A DNA stretch of 59,164 bases from Streptosporangiales bacterium (GTDB lineage: Bacteria > Actinomycetota > Actinomycetes > Streptosporangiales > WHST01). The stretch is from the NCBI GenBank assembly GCA_009379955.1, contig WHST01000026.1, positions 1 through 59,164 of the forward strand. The letters run 5' to 3'. Below are positions 35,641 through 44,751 of the stretch, one piece after another. The position numbers and the translations under genes are program-made. Positions within the stretch are counted from its first letter, which is position 1. Each line of letters opens with the position of its first letter. Below the pieces are notes generated by a model. The model did not search any database, was not told the DNA's origin, and saw only the letters and a list, made by a program, of their open reading frames with translations.

Positions 35641-37188
35641 ATGGACAACGACGACATCCGCGCCGGCCTCAGCAGGCGGGGCTTCCTCGGTGCAGCGGCG
35701 GGGTTCGGTGTGGCCGCGATGGCCGGCCTCACCGCGTGCGACACGGGATACCGCGACCCCGCCACCAAGGGGCTCGGCGGCTTCAACATCCCCGACCCGA
35801 AGACGTCCCTGCCGTCCGGCGACGTCACGTTCCGCCTCATCGACAGCGGTGACACCAAGAAGCCGTTCTGGGACGCGTTCTTCGACGCGTACAGCAAGAA
35901 GCACAGCAACATCACCGTCAAGTACGACGGCCTGCCGAAGAACCGGATGGACGAGATCATCCCGCTCGGCATCCGCAACGGCACCGCGCACGACGTCTTC
36001 ATGCTGCCGCCGTCGATGACGCTGCCCCAGGCCGTCGAGGAGAAGTGGGTGTCGCCACTGGACGACCTCATCCCCGACATCGACGCGCTGAAGAAGCGGC
36101 TCCCGCCCGGCACGCTCGCCGACGGCGTCCAGATCTTCGACGGCAAGATCTACCAGTTGCCGCTCTCGACGGAGCAGCGGTACCTCTGCCTGCTGCACTA
36201 CAACAAGAAGCTGATGGACGACGCCGGCTACGACCCGTCGACCAAGACGCTCACCTGGGACGAGTACCGCGACGCGGCGAAGAAGATCACCAAGGCGGGC
36301 AAGGGCAAGGTCTACGGCGTCGTGCTCGAGATCGCCCAGCCCGACCGGCTCCAGCCCTGGGTCGACTACATGACCCGCCAGCTCGGGGTCGCGAGCGTCA
36401 ATGGCATCGACCCGAAGAACGGCGAGTACGTCTACGACCGGCCCGAGGTGCTCGACGCCATCGAGCTGATCCTGGCGCTGAAGAGCGACGGCAGCCTGTT
36501 CCCCGGCTCCAACTCCCTCACCGCGCCCGAGGCGTGGCCCCGGCTGCCCCGCGGTGCCGTGGGCATGGTGAGCGCGGGTCCGTGGGTGACGGTGCAGTGG
36601 GAGAACGACAACCCGGACTTCGAGTTCGGGGTCGCTGCGCACCCCACGCCGACCGACGACCCGCTGCCCATCGGCTACCCCGCGTTCGGCGGAGACTGGC
36701 TCTCGGTGTTCTCGAAGAGCAAGAACAAGGCGATCGCCGGTGACGTGATCTCGTACGTCCTGAGCGACCAGGGTCAGGCCCGGTGGGCAGAGATCGTCAA
36801 GGTCGGCAACCCGCCGATCGTCGAGAAGGCACGCGAGGCGGGCGCAAAGGACTACAGCGCCCAGGCGAAGGACTGCCTGGCGGTGGCCGACACCATGGTG
36901 ATCAACCCGGAGGCGGTCATCGTCAACCCGGACACCTCGGCCGTGGCGCCGCTACTGAAGATCCCGCCGCAGTTCGAGTTCGGCCAGGTGATCCAGGCGA
37001 TCCTCGTGGGCAAGGAGGACGCCCCGAAGAAGGCGCTCACCGCCCTCGCCGACCGATGCAACGGCAACCTCGACGCGGCCATCAAGGAGGCCGGGAAGAA
37101 GGGCGCGAAGGTCAGCCGCGAGGACTACGTCTTCTCGAACTGGGACCCGAAGAAGGACTACCTGCCCGCCGACTACAAGGGCCGGTGA
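35641..37188 (+). CDS. Sugar ABC transporter substrate-binding lipoprotein (Tat-type signal)
   Basis: A 515-residue binding protein. The leader LSRRGFLGAAAGFGVAAMAGLTAC carries a twin-arginine motif and a lipobox with Cys33, so it is probably folded in the cytoplasm, exported by Tat and lipid-anchored. YQLPLSTEQRYLCLLHYNKKLMDDAGYDP and LPRGAVGMVSAGPWVTVQWENDNPDFEFGVAAHP are binding-protein signatures. It is longer than usual. First gene of the operon with two permeases and a GH42 enzyme, so it should bind galactosides. The 131 bases before the permease gene show no hairpin or second promoter I trust. Confidence 0.92.
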   Translation: MDNDDIRAGLSRRGFLGAAAGFGVAAMAGLTACDTGYRDPATKGLGGFNIPDPKTSLPSGDVTFRLIDSGDTKKPFWDAFFDAYSKKHSNITVKYDGLPKNRMDEIIPLGIRNGTAHDVFMLPPSMTLPQAVEEKWVSPLDDLIPDIDALKKRLPPGTLADGVQIFDGKIYQLPLSTEQRYLCLLHYNKKLMDDAGYDPSTKTLTWDEYRDAAKKITKAGKGKVYGVVLEIAQPDRLQPWVDYMTRQLGVASVNGIDPKNGEYVYDRPEVLDAIELILALKSDGSLFPGSNSLTAPEAWPRLPRGAVGMVSAGPWVTVQWENDNPDFEFGVAAHPTPTDDPLPIGYPAFGGDWLSVFSKSKNKAIAGDVISYVLSDQGQARWAEIVKVGNPPIVEKAREAGAKDYSAQAKDCLAVADTMVINPEAVIVNPDTSAVAPLLKIPPQFEFGQVIQAILVGKEDAPKKALTALADRCNGNLDAAIKEAGKKGAKVSREDYVFSNWDPKKDYLPADYKGR

Positions 37189-37319
37189 TCCGTGGCGGCA
37201 CTCGGACAGACAGCGCAGGAGAGAGCGAGAGAGCCGGAGGTAGGGGTCGCGACGCGGTCCTGTACCGGCGCGATAGCTACCGCGACACCTGCCGGAGGCG
37301 AGCGAGCGAGCGGGCGCGC

Positions 37320-38288
37320 ATGATGCAGACAGCGCGGCTTGGGCGTACGGGCGGGCAGGACGCCGGGTCGCTGCGGCAGCGGCTGTGGCACGCACGCTGG
37401 AGCTACCTGTTCATGCTCCCCGCCCTGGTGCTCGGCGCCCTGTTCACGTTCTACCCGATGGTCGCGTCGTGGTACATCTCGTTCCTCGACTGGTCGGGCC
37501 TCGACTCCGACCGGCGGTGGGTCGGGCTCGCCAACTACCGCGAGGCGCTCGGCGACGCCGCGTTCTGGGACGCGTTCGGCAGGACGTTCGCGTTCACGCT
37601 CGTCGCGGTGCCGGTCATGCTGGTGCTCGCGCTGCTCGCCGCACTCGCGCTGAACGACCAGGCGCTGCGCATGCGCGCGGTGTTCCGCACCATGTTCTTC
37701 CTGCCGGTCGTCACCACCACCGCGATCGTCGGTGTCGTGATGTCGCTCATCATGAACCCGTTCGACGGACCGCTGAACTCCGCGCTGCTCACCATCGGGA
37801 TCGTCGACGCGCCCATCGACTTCCTCGGCGACCCGAACCTCGCCCTGTGGTCGGTCGCCGGGGTGTTCGTGTGGAAGTGGATGGGCATGTCGATGATCTA
37901 CTGGCTCGTCGCGCTGCAGACCGTGCCGGAACAGCTGTACGAGGCGGCGCGCGTCGACGGCGCGTCGCGCTGGCGGACGCACCGGCACATCACCGTGCCG
38001 CTGATCACGCCGTTCGCGATCATCATCATCCTCGTCACGTTCGTCGGCGCCCTGCAGACCTTCCCGCTGGTGCAGGCGATGACCCAGGGCGGCCCGGCGT
38101 TCTCGTCCGAGCTCGTCGAGGTCTACATCTACCGGCTCGCGTTCGCCGCCGACAGCACCCCGCGACTCGGGTACGCCTCGGCGGTCGCCGTCTTCTTCGG
38201 CCTCACCGTGCTGGTGCTCACCCTCGCCCAGGCCTGGGGCATCCGCCGTGCGGGCGCGTTCAAGCGCGACATCGGCGGTGCGTCGTGA
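37320..38288 (+). CDS. Sugar ABC transporter permease (MalF type)
   Basis: A 322-residue permease with six spans. FMLPALVLGALFTFYPMVASWYISFLDWSGLD is the first span and periplasmic start, LYEAARVDGASRWRTHRHITVPLITPF the EAA loop, and MTQGGPAFSSELVEVYIYRLAF the conserved late segment. Start is one of two adjacent ATGs (37320/37323); the best GGAGG is 22 bases away, so initiation may depend on upstream translation. Its TGA is the first codon of the start-codon element that leads to the next permease. Confidence 0.92.
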   Translation: MMQTARLGRTGGQDAGSLRQRLWHARWSYLFMLPALVLGALFTFYPMVASWYISFLDWSGLDSDRRWVGLANYREALGDAAFWDAFGRTFAFTLVAVPVMLVLALLAALALNDQALRMRAVFRTMFFLPVVTTTAIVGVVMSLIMNPFDGPLNSALLTIGIVDAPIDFLGDPNLALWSVAGVFVWKWMGMSMIYWLVALQTVPEQLYEAARVDGASRWRTHRHITVPLITPFAIIIILVTFVGALQTFPLVQAMTQGGPAFSSELVEVYIYRLAFAADSTPRLGYASAVAVFFGLTVLVLTLAQAWGIRRAGAFKRDIGGAS

Positions 38289-38397
38289 CAGTGTTTCCCG
38301 CCGCCCTCCTCCGCTCCGCTCCTCGCTCACTTGCGCTACGCGTCGAGGGTGCGGACTCCATCCTCGCTGCGATGCTCGCTTTGGAGGACGGCTCATG
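38286..38397 (+). repeat. Start-codon element, copy 2 (112 bp)
   Basis: Begins on the stop codon of the MalF-type gene (TGACAGTGTTTCCCGCC), shows CCTCCGCTCCGCTCCTCGCTC, a variable middle, then CGCTGCGATGCTCGCTTTGG, then GGAGGACGGCTCATG with the ATG starting the MalG-type gene. GCCGCCCTCC near the 5' end can pair with GGAGGACGGC at nine of ten bases, which would hide the ribosome site. Confidence 0.92.
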
Positions 38398-39300
38398 AGT
38401 GCCACCGGGACCGTCCCCGCGGTCGCCGGCACCGCACCGCCAGTGACCACACCACGCCGCCGGCGCCGCGGCGGCGGGCGCGGGCTGGCCCGCGAGATCA
38501 TCGTGAGCCTGATCCTGCTGCCGATCTGCCTGCTCTGGATCTACCCGTTCCTGTGGATGGTCGGGGCGTCGCTGAAGTCCGACTCGGAGATCTTCGGCCG
38601 GGTCGGCATCCTGCCGGAGACGCCGGTCTGGGAGAACTACGCCCGCGCCTGGTACGAGGCCAACATCGGGCCGTACTTCTTCAACACCCTCATCGTCACC
38701 GTCGCGGTCATCGCGATCGTGACGGTGACGACCGCGATGATCGGCTACGTCATCGGCAGGTACCCGTTCCCGGGCAAGAAGGTGCTCGTCGGCGTCCTCG
38801 TCGCGTCGCTGTTCCTGCCCGAGGGCTACACGATCATCCCCGTCTTCGACCTGGTCAACAGCCTCGGCCTGTCCGGCTCACTGTGGGGGATCATCCTCGC
38901 GGAGTCCGGCGGGGCGCACGTCATCCAGATCATGCTGTTCGCCGGCTACTTCCGGCAGCTGCCCAGGGAGCTGGAGGAGGCGGCGCGGATGGACGGCGCC
39001 GGGTTCCTGCGGATCTTCTGGCAGGTGATGCTCCCGCTCGCCAAGCCGGCCATCGCCACCGCGATCATCATGACGCTGATGCGGGTGTGGAACAGCTTCC
39101 TCATCCCTCTCGTGCTCACGCTGCCGCGACCTGAGCTGCGCACGCTGGCCGTCGGCGTGTACTCGTTCCAGGGCGAGAACTTCACCGACTGGTCCGGCAT
39201 GGCCGCGGCGTCGACGATCGCGCTGCTGCCCATCGTCGTCGTCTTCCTGCTGCTGCAGCGCTACTTCGTCGAGGGCGTCGCCGGAGCCGTCCGCGCCTGA
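38395..39300 (+). CDS. Sugar ABC transporter permease (MalG type)
   Basis: A 301-residue permease with six spans. LPICLLWIYPFLWMVGASLKS is span 1 and loop, RELEEAARMDGAGFLRIFWQVMLPLAKPAIAT the EAA loop, and FLLLQRYFVEGVAGAVRA the usual ending. ATG 38395 is provided by the repeat element, with GGAGGA eight bases before it. An in-frame upstream extension exists but consists only of translated repeat. Confidence 0.93.
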   Translation: MSATGTVPAVAGTAPPVTTPRRRRRGGGRGLAREIIVSLILLPICLLWIYPFLWMVGASLKSDSEIFGRVGILPETPVWENYARAWYEANIGPYFFNTLIVTVAVIAIVTVTTAMIGYVIGRYPFPGKKVLVGVLVASLFLPEGYTIIPVFDLVNSLGLSGSLWGIILAESGGAHVIQIMLFAGYFRQLPRELEEAARMDGAGFLRIFWQVMLPLAKPAIATAIIMTLMRVWNSFLIPLVLTLPRPELRTLAVGVYSFQGENFTDWSGMAAASTIALLPIVVVFLLLQRYFVEGVAGAVRA

Positions 39301-39341
39301 CCAGCCACCTACGCACCGCACCGACACCTGGAGGGTCTTCC

Positions 39342-41429
39342 GTGCTGTTCGGAGTCTCGTACTACCCCGAGTACCAGCCGTACGACCGGCTCGACGAGGA
39401 CATCGCGATGATGCGCCGCGCCGGCATCAACTACGCGCGGCTCGGTGACTCGATCTGGTCGCTGTGCGAGCCGGTCGAGGGCGAGATCGACGTCGACTGG
39501 CTGCGGCCGGTGCTCGACGCTCTGCACGAGGCCGGGATCGCGGTCGTGCTCGTGACGCCAACGTACGCGATCCCGCCGTGGCTCGCCCGCCGACACCCGG
39601 ACGTGATGGCGATCCGCGCGGACGGGCGCGCGGTCCCGTACGGGGGAAGGCAGAACGTCGACATCTCGCACCCGACGTACCGCTTCCACGCCGAGCGGAT
39701 CACCCGCGTGCTGCTCGACCGGTACGCGCGGCACCTGTCCGTCGTCGGCTTCCAGGTCGACAACGAGACCGGCATCGCGGGCGCGCGCAACCCCGCGCTG
39801 TTCGACAGGTTCGTCGAGCGGATCAAGGCGAAGTACGGCACCGTCGACGCCGTCAACGAGACCTGGGGCCTCACGTACTGGTCGCACCGGCTGGCCGACT
39901 GGGCCGACCTGTGGCCGCCGGCGGGCAACACGAGCCCTGGCTACGACCTGGAGTGGCGCCGGTTCGAGGCGGAGCAGGTCACCGAGTTCCTCACCTGGCA
40001 GGCGGAGATCGTCCGGGAGTACGCGCGGGACGACCAGTTCGTCACCCAGGACCTCGTCGGGCTGCACGGGCGCCCGGAGGCGGACAGGTACCGCATCGGC
40101 GCCGCGATGGACGTACAGGCGGAGAACTTCCCGCACGCGCCGCAGGACGGACTGCTGCACCCGCCGATCGAGAGCACCGTCATGTTCCCCGCACGGTCGC
40201 TCGGTACGGGACCCGCGCAGCTGTACCAGCGCTCCGACATGGCGTACGGCGCCAAGCGCGCGAACTTCTTCATCACCGAGATGAACCCGCTCAGCGTCGG
40301 CGGCTCGGAGAACACCTTCCCCGAGTACGACGGGCAGTGGCGGCAGGCGGCGTTCGCGACCATCTCGCGCGGCGCCGACATGGTCGCGTACTGGCACTGG
40401 CACAGCCTCCACTACGGGCACGAGACGTACTCGCACGGCATCCTCAACCACGACCTCGAACCGAACCGCTGCTACGACGAGCTCGCCACGATCGGCGCTG
40501 ACCTGCAGCGGCACGGCGACCGGCTCACCGGACTCACCCCGGACGCCGACGTTGCGTTCCTCTACTCCTACGACAGCAGGTACGCGCTGTCGTGCCAGCC
40601 CTGCCTGAAGACGCCGGACGGCAGGCCCGACCACTCGACGTACGCCCACATCTTCGACAACGCCTACCGGTCGTTCTTCGACGCCCGCGCCCAGTCGATC
40701 GTCCTGGACACCGGCGACGACATCAGCGGGTTCCCCGTCGTCGTCGCGCCCGCGCTCTACATCGCCGACGAGGCGACCCTCGACGGGCTCGCGGCGTACG
40801 CGGAGGCCGGCGGCCACCTCGTGCTGACGTTCCGCTCCGGCTACGCCGACGAGTTCGCCCGCGCCCGCTGGCAGCGCGCGCCGGGACCGCTGCGCGCCGC
40901 CGTGGGCGCGAGCTACCACCTCTACTCCAACCTCGCGACGCCGATCGACGTGCGCGCGACGTCATCGGCGATCGACGTCCCCACCGGGTCGCGGGCGACC
41001 GGATGGGCCGACGAGCTGGAGCTCGAGGGCGCGGACGCGCTGGTGCACTACGACCACCCGCACTTCGGCCGCTACCCCGCCGTCGTCACCCACCGCGTCG
41101 GCAGCGGCCGCGTGACGTACGTCGGCACGCTCCCGACACCGCCGCTCGGCCGGGCGATCGCGTCGTGGGTGCTGGAGCAGTCGGGCGTACGTACGCTCGG
41201 CGCCGCGCTGCCCGAGCCCGTCCGCGTCACCACCGCGCGCACGACGACCGGCGACCCGCTGACCTTCGTGGCCAACTGGTCGTTCGACCCCCACACCGTG
41301 ATCGACCCGTCGATCACCGGCACCGACCTGTTCGCCGACGCGCCGGCGCCGGCGACCGGGCTCGCCCTTGGCCCGTGGGACTTCCGCATCCTCACCGCGA
41401 GCCGACCCCCGGCGTCGGCAGGTAGCTGA
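39342..41429 (+). CDS. Beta-galactosidase, GH42 family
   Basis: A 695-residue enzyme with no signal peptide, so cytoplasmic. Domain A is a TIM barrel starting MLFGVSYYPEYQPYDRLDEDIAMMRRAGINYARLGDSIWS. The acid/base is Glu142 in FQVDNETG and the nucleophile Glu313 in FITEMNPLS, within one residue of the Thermus A4 enzyme numbers. Domain B (trimerisation) and a C-terminal beta domain follow. Start GTG 39342 has GGAGG seven bases before it. It hydrolyses the galactosides imported by the three genes upstream. Its 3' end overlaps the remnant of a nitrilase gene on the other strand. Confidence 0.95.
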   Translation: MLFGVSYYPEYQPYDRLDEDIAMMRRAGINYARLGDSIWSLCEPVEGEIDVDWLRPVLDALHEAGIAVVLVTPTYAIPPWLARRHPDVMAIRADGRAVPYGGRQNVDISHPTYRFHAERITRVLLDRYARHLSVVGFQVDNETGIAGARNPALFDRFVERIKAKYGTVDAVNETWGLTYWSHRLADWADLWPPAGNTSPGYDLEWRRFEAEQVTEFLTWQAEIVREYARDDQFVTQDLVGLHGRPEADRYRIGAAMDVQAENFPHAPQDGLLHPPIESTVMFPARSLGTGPAQLYQRSDMAYGAKRANFFITEMNPLSVGGSENTFPEYDGQWRQAAFATISRGADMVAYWHWHSLHYGHETYSHGILNHDLEPNRCYDELATIGADLQRHGDRLTGLTPDADVAFLYSYDSRYALSCQPCLKTPDGRPDHSTYAHIFDNAYRSFFDARAQSIVLDTGDDISGFPVVVAPALYIADEATLDGLAAYAEAGGHLVLTFRSGYADEFARARWQRAPGPLRAAVGASYHLYSNLATPIDVRATSSAIDVPTGSRATGWADELELEGADALVHYDHPHFGRYPAVVTHRVGSGRVTYVGTLPTPPLGRAIASWVLEQSGVRTLGAALPEPVRVTTARTTTGDPLTFVANWSFDPHTVIDPSITGTDLFADAPAPATGLALGPWDFRILTASRPPASAGS

Positions 41430-41652
41430 CACTCACGACGTCGGCACGCCGCTGGCCGAGGTAGTCGTCGCGGACGGCACCGAGATCGAGGGCGTGCTCC
41501 AACCGGGCCGGACCACCGCCGGTCGCTTCCGCGAGGACCTCGCCTCGCGGCGAGACGATCATGCTGGGACGGTGCTGCTCCGGGTGCGCGACGTTGGCCG
41601 CCACGACGAAGCGCTGGGTCTCGGCGTCTCGGCTGATCAGGTGCGCCCGCCC
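41392..41652 (-). pseudogene. Carbon-nitrogen hydrolase (nitrilase superfamily), 3' fragment
   Basis: On the minus strand about 85 residues match the C-terminal end of nitrilase-type amidohydrolases: ETQRFVVAANVAHPEQHRPSMIVSPRGEVLAEATGG, then LEHALDLGAVRDDYLGQRRADVVSVSYLP. The Glu-Lys-Cys catalytic part is missing. Upstream the frame runs straight into the 31-bp repeats at 41684-41745, so the gene was probably cut by recombination at those repeats. Confidence 0.8.
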
Positions 41653-41683
41653 TCTGTGGGGAGCCGTGGCGTTGCGCCTACCC

Positions 41684-41745
41684 CGACCGGGGACCCCAGC
41701 GGTGGTCAGCGCCACGACCGGGGACCCCAGCGCGGGTCGGGCGGC
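41684..41745 (+). repeat. 31-bp tandem repeat, two units
   Basis: Two units share the core CGACCGGGGACCCCAGCG; the second begins exactly 31 bases after the first. Core and period match the three units at 57596-57692. This locus fills the 432-bp gap between the GH42 and DGPF genes together with the nitrilase remnant. Confidence 0.85.
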
Positions 41746-41861
41746 GGCCGCCATGCTGGTAGGCCGGCCGCCATACGACTAGGTTCGGGCCTCCGGTGTC
41801 GATTCCGCGGACGGCCGTTCGTGTGGAGGGTGACAGCAACGGAACCGAGGAGGCATCACCG

Positions 41862-42224
41862 ATGAAGCACTACCTGCTCAGCATCCAGCAGCCCGACGGC
41901 GGCGCGCCCGCGCCCGAGGTCATCGAGCCGATCATGCGCGACATCGGCGCGTTCAACGACGAGCTCAGGGCGGCGGGCGCGTGGGTCTTCGCCGGCGGCC
42001 TGCACGACGCCGCGACGGCCACCGTGGTGCGCGTGACGGACGGCGAGACGCTCACCACCGACGGCCCGTACGTCGAGGGCAAGGAGCACGTCGGCGGGCT
42101 CACCGTCCTGCGGGCACCCGACCTCGACGCCGCCCTGGAGTGGGGCAGGAAGCTCGCCGCGGCGACGACGCTGCCGATCGAGGTACGCCCGTTCCAGGGC
42201 GAGCCCGACACCCACCTGGCCTAG
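41862..42224 (+). CDS. DGPF/YCII-related domain protein
   Basis: A 120-residue alpha-beta barrel protein of the YCII-like family. [37 protein letters not shown] carries the DGP(F/Y) signature and the next strand. GAGGAGG lies nine bases before ATG 41862. It stands 13 bases ahead of an ECF42 sigma-factor gene, the standard pairing for this group. Such DGPF proteins are known targets or partners of ECF42 factors, but their chemical role is not established. Confidence 0.92.
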   Translation: MKHYLLSIQQPDGGAPAPEVIEPIMRDIGAFNDELRAAGAWVFAGGLHDAATATVVRVTDGETLTTDGPYVEGKEHVGGLTVLRAPDLDAALEWGRKLAAATTLPIEVRPFQGEPDTHLA

Positions 42225-42237
42225 GAGGTTGCCTGGC

Positions 42238-43464
42238 GTGCCGGCCGTCCCGCACAGCGAGATCGAGCGCGTGTTCCGCGAGGAGTACGGACGCGCCGTC
42301 TCCGTCCTGGTCCGCCTCCTCGGTGACATCGACACGGCCGAGGAGGCGGTGCAGGAGGCGTTCGCCGCCGCGGTGCGGCGCTGGCCGTCCGCAGGACTCC
42401 CCCCGAGCCCGGCCGGCTGGATCATCACCACCGCGCGCAACCGGGCCGTCGACAGGTTCCGGCGCGAGGCGTCCCGCGACGACCGGCACGCCCAGGCCGC
42501 GCTGTTGCACGCCCGCGACGAACCGGCGGAGGAGGGACCCGTGCGAGACGACCGGCTGCGCCTGATCTTCACCTGCTGCCACCCCGCGCTCGCCACCACG
42601 GCTCAGGTCGCGCTGACGCTGCGGCTGCTCGGCGGGCTCACCACCACCGAGGTCGCGCGGGCGTTCCTGGTGCCCGAGCCGACGATGGCCCAGCGGCTGG
42701 TCAGGGCGAAGGGCAAGATCCGCGACGCCGGCATCCCGTACCGGATCCCGTACGAGGCCGACCTCCCGGACCGCCTGCGCGCCGTCCTCGCCGTCGTCTA
42801 CCTCATCTTCAACGAGGGCCACACCGCGAGCTCGGGTGACCGGCTCGCGCGCGAGGACCTCTGCGCGGAGGCCATCAGGCTCGGCCGCCTGCTTGCCGAG
42901 TTGATGCCCGACGAGCCCGAGGTCCTCGGGCTGCTCGCCCTCATGCTGCTGGTCGAATCGCGTCGCGCGACCCGGTCGACGGCGGGCGGTGACCTCGTCC
43001 TGCTCCGCGACCAGGACCGCAGCCGCTGGGACCTTCGCCTCGTTGCCGAGGGCCAGGACCTCGTCCGCCGGTGCCTGCGGCGCAACCGGCCGGGCCCGTA
43101 CCAGATCCAGGCGGCCATCAACGCCGTCCACAGCGACGCATCGACGGCGGAGACCACCGACTGGCACCAGGTCGTGCGACTCTACGACCAGCTCGTGGCG
43201 ATCGCGCCGAACCCGGTCGCGGCCCTCAACCGCGCGGTCGCCGTGGCCGAGGTCGAGGGACCGGGCGCCGCGCTCGCGCTCGTCGACGACCTCGGCCTCG
43301 GCGGGTACCACCTGTTCCACGCTATCCGCGCCGACCTGCTCAGGCGCCTGGACCGCGACACCGAGGCGGCCGCCGCGTACGACGAGGCGATGGCGCGTAC
43401 CGAGAACGCATCCGAGCGCGCGTTCCTGCGACGCCGGCGGGATGCGCTGACCGGCAACCGCTAG
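42238..43464 (+). CDS. ECF42-type RNA polymerase sigma factor
   Basis: A 408-residue sigma factor. Region 2 is [39 protein letters not shown]...[18 protein letters not shown]. Region 4 is [56 protein letters not shown] long C-terminal TPR-like extension ([37 protein letters not shown]) is specific to ECF42 and replaces an anti-sigma factor in control. I chose GTG 42238, which has GGAGG nine bases before it; a TTG at 42229 is too close. Its TAG overlaps the stop of the convergent gene. Confidence 0.94.
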   Translation: MPAVPHSEIERVFREEYGRAVSVLVRLLGDIDTAEEAVQEAFAAAVRRWPSAGLPPSPAGWIITTARNRAVDRFRREASRDDRHAQAALLHARDEPAEEGPVRDDRLRLIFTCCHPALATTAQVALTLRLLGGLTTTEVARAFLVPEPTMAQRLVRAKGKIRDAGIPYRIPYEADLPDRLRAVLAVVYLIFNEGHTASSGDRLAREDLCAEAIRLGRLLAELMPDEPEVLGLLALMLLVESRRATRSTAGGDLVLLRDQDRSRWDLRLVAEGQDLVRRCLRRNRPGPYQIQAAINAVHSDASTAETTDWHQVVRLYDQLVAIAPNPVAALNRAVAVAEVEGPGAALALVDDLGLGGYHLFHAIRADLLRRLDRDTEAAAAYDEAMARTENASERAFLRRRRDALTGNR

Positions 43465-44543
43465 AGACTGGCCTTGGTGCGCTTGGTGTAGCCGTACGAG
43501 CCGGCGACCGGGTTCCAGACCTTGACGAACCGCTGCTTGGTCTTTCCGGCCTGGATGGAGAGGTCGTTGCCCTTGGTGCGGAGCTTGTTGCCCTTCAGGC
43601 ACTTGACGTTCTTGGCGTCACCCGCGCCAGCCCAGGCCGCGAAGGCGTCATCGGCCCGCGCGGAGGTGCCGTACATCGAGATGATGAGGCTCTTGATCTG
43701 CTCGCCGTTCTCGAGCTGCGACGTGTCGAGCTTGCGGCCGGACGCGACGATGCCACGCCGGTTCTCGGCCGCTGCCTCGAACTTCCGCTCCGCGGACGCC
43801 GGGGAGATCTTGCACGCGAGCGCGCTGTCGTATGTGGTGGTGAGCATGCTCTTGCCCGCGGCCGCGCGGGTGAGCAGCACGTCGACGGCCTTCGCCTGGG
43901 ACTCCGCTGAGCTCACCGGCAGCGACTGGGCATCGGTCGGCTCGGGCGAGGACTCACTCACCTTCGGCGACGGCGCATTGGACGACGCGACCGGCTCCGC
44001 GCTGTCGTCGCCGCGCGCGTCGACGACCAGCATGCTCACCGACGCGATCGCGATGACGGCGAGCACCGCCAGCGCCGCGATGAGCACGCCCTGCCGGCGA
44101 CCACCCCGCGACTCGCGCCGCGGCTGGTCGTACCCGCCGGGCGGCGGGTAGTCCGGCGGCGGGTACTGGGGTGGCGGGAACTGCGCCTGCTGGTACTCGG
44201 TCTGTTGGTAGTCGGCCTGCTGGTACTGGGTGGTCTGGTGATCGGCCTGCTGGTATCCGGGGTACCACTCCCGCGTCGGCTCATCGCCCCACGTCTCGTC
44301 CGTCGGGCGTTCCACCGGGTAGGGCGACATCGGCTGCCCGGTGTCGTCGATCGCGGGGACGGGCGGGCCGGAGAACTGCACCGGCGAGAACGGCTGGGTC
44401 CCCGTCTCGTGGCCGGCGGGTCCGTGGCGTTGCTCCTCGAGGTCGTCGAAACTCGGCGAGGACGCCTCGAGCGGCGTACCGCATTCCTGGCAGAAGCGGT
44501 CGTCCGGCGGGGCGAAGATGCCGCACCGTGGACAGTTGGCCAC
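43461..44543 (-). CDS. Zinc-ribbon, single-span membrane protein of unknown function
   Basis: A 360-residue protein. N-terminal zinc ribbon ([25 protein letters not shown], four cysteines); then a low-complexity Gln/Tyr/Pro region near residues 90-145 ([25 protein letters not shown]); one membrane span near 155-175 ([23 protein letters not shown]); and an outside domain of about 180 residues with two cysteines (ALACKIS, VKCLKGN). GTG 44543 has GGGAGG seven bases upstream. The layout resembles actinobacterial envelope proteins that sense or bind peptidoglycan, but no function is recognised. Its stop TAG overlaps the sigma-factor stop in a shared CTAG. Confidence 0.8.
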   Translation of the reverse strand: MANCPRCGIFAPPDDRFCQECGTPLEASSPSFDDLEEQRHGPAGHETGTQPFSPVQFSGPPVPAIDDTGQPMSPYPVERPTDETWGDEPTREWYPGYQQADHQTTQYQQADYQQTEYQQAQFPPPQYPPPDYPPPGGYDQPRRESRGGRRQGVLIAALAVLAVIAIASVSMLVVDARGDDSAEPVASSNAPSPKVSESSPEPTDAQSLPVSSAESQAKAVDVLLTRAAAGKSMLTTTYDSALACKISPASAERKFEAAAENRRGIVASGRKLDTSQLENGEQIKSLIISMYGTSARADDAFAAWAGAGDAKNVKCLKGNKLRTKGNDLSIQAGKTKQRFVKVWNPVAGSYGYTKRTKASL

Positions 44544-44700
44544 TGCCCCTCCCTGGCTGGTTTCGTACGTGTGTCGACGTTCCCGCCAAGGTAAGGCATC
44601 GGCAAACTCGGCAGGGGCGCGCCGACCCTTCGCCACGCTCCGAAATCGGGGCGTCACGGCCCGCCCACACCCGTCCTGACCTGGTCGGAAAGTAAAGACG

Positions 44701-44738
44701 GGGGGAGGCGTGACCTCCCCGTGATCATCGTCTACAGT
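44701..44738 (+). promoter_or_regulatory. Promoter region of the M23 peptidase gene
   Basis: GGGGAGG-CGTGA-CCTCCCC (44702-44720) forms a hairpin, and TACAGT (44733-44738) is a TANNNT -10 ending 13 bases before ATG 44752. The remainder of the 208-bp divergent gap shows nothing else clear. I could not fit a ydaO-type riboswitch here. Confidence 0.4.
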
Positions 44739-44751
44739 GACGTCCAGCCCC

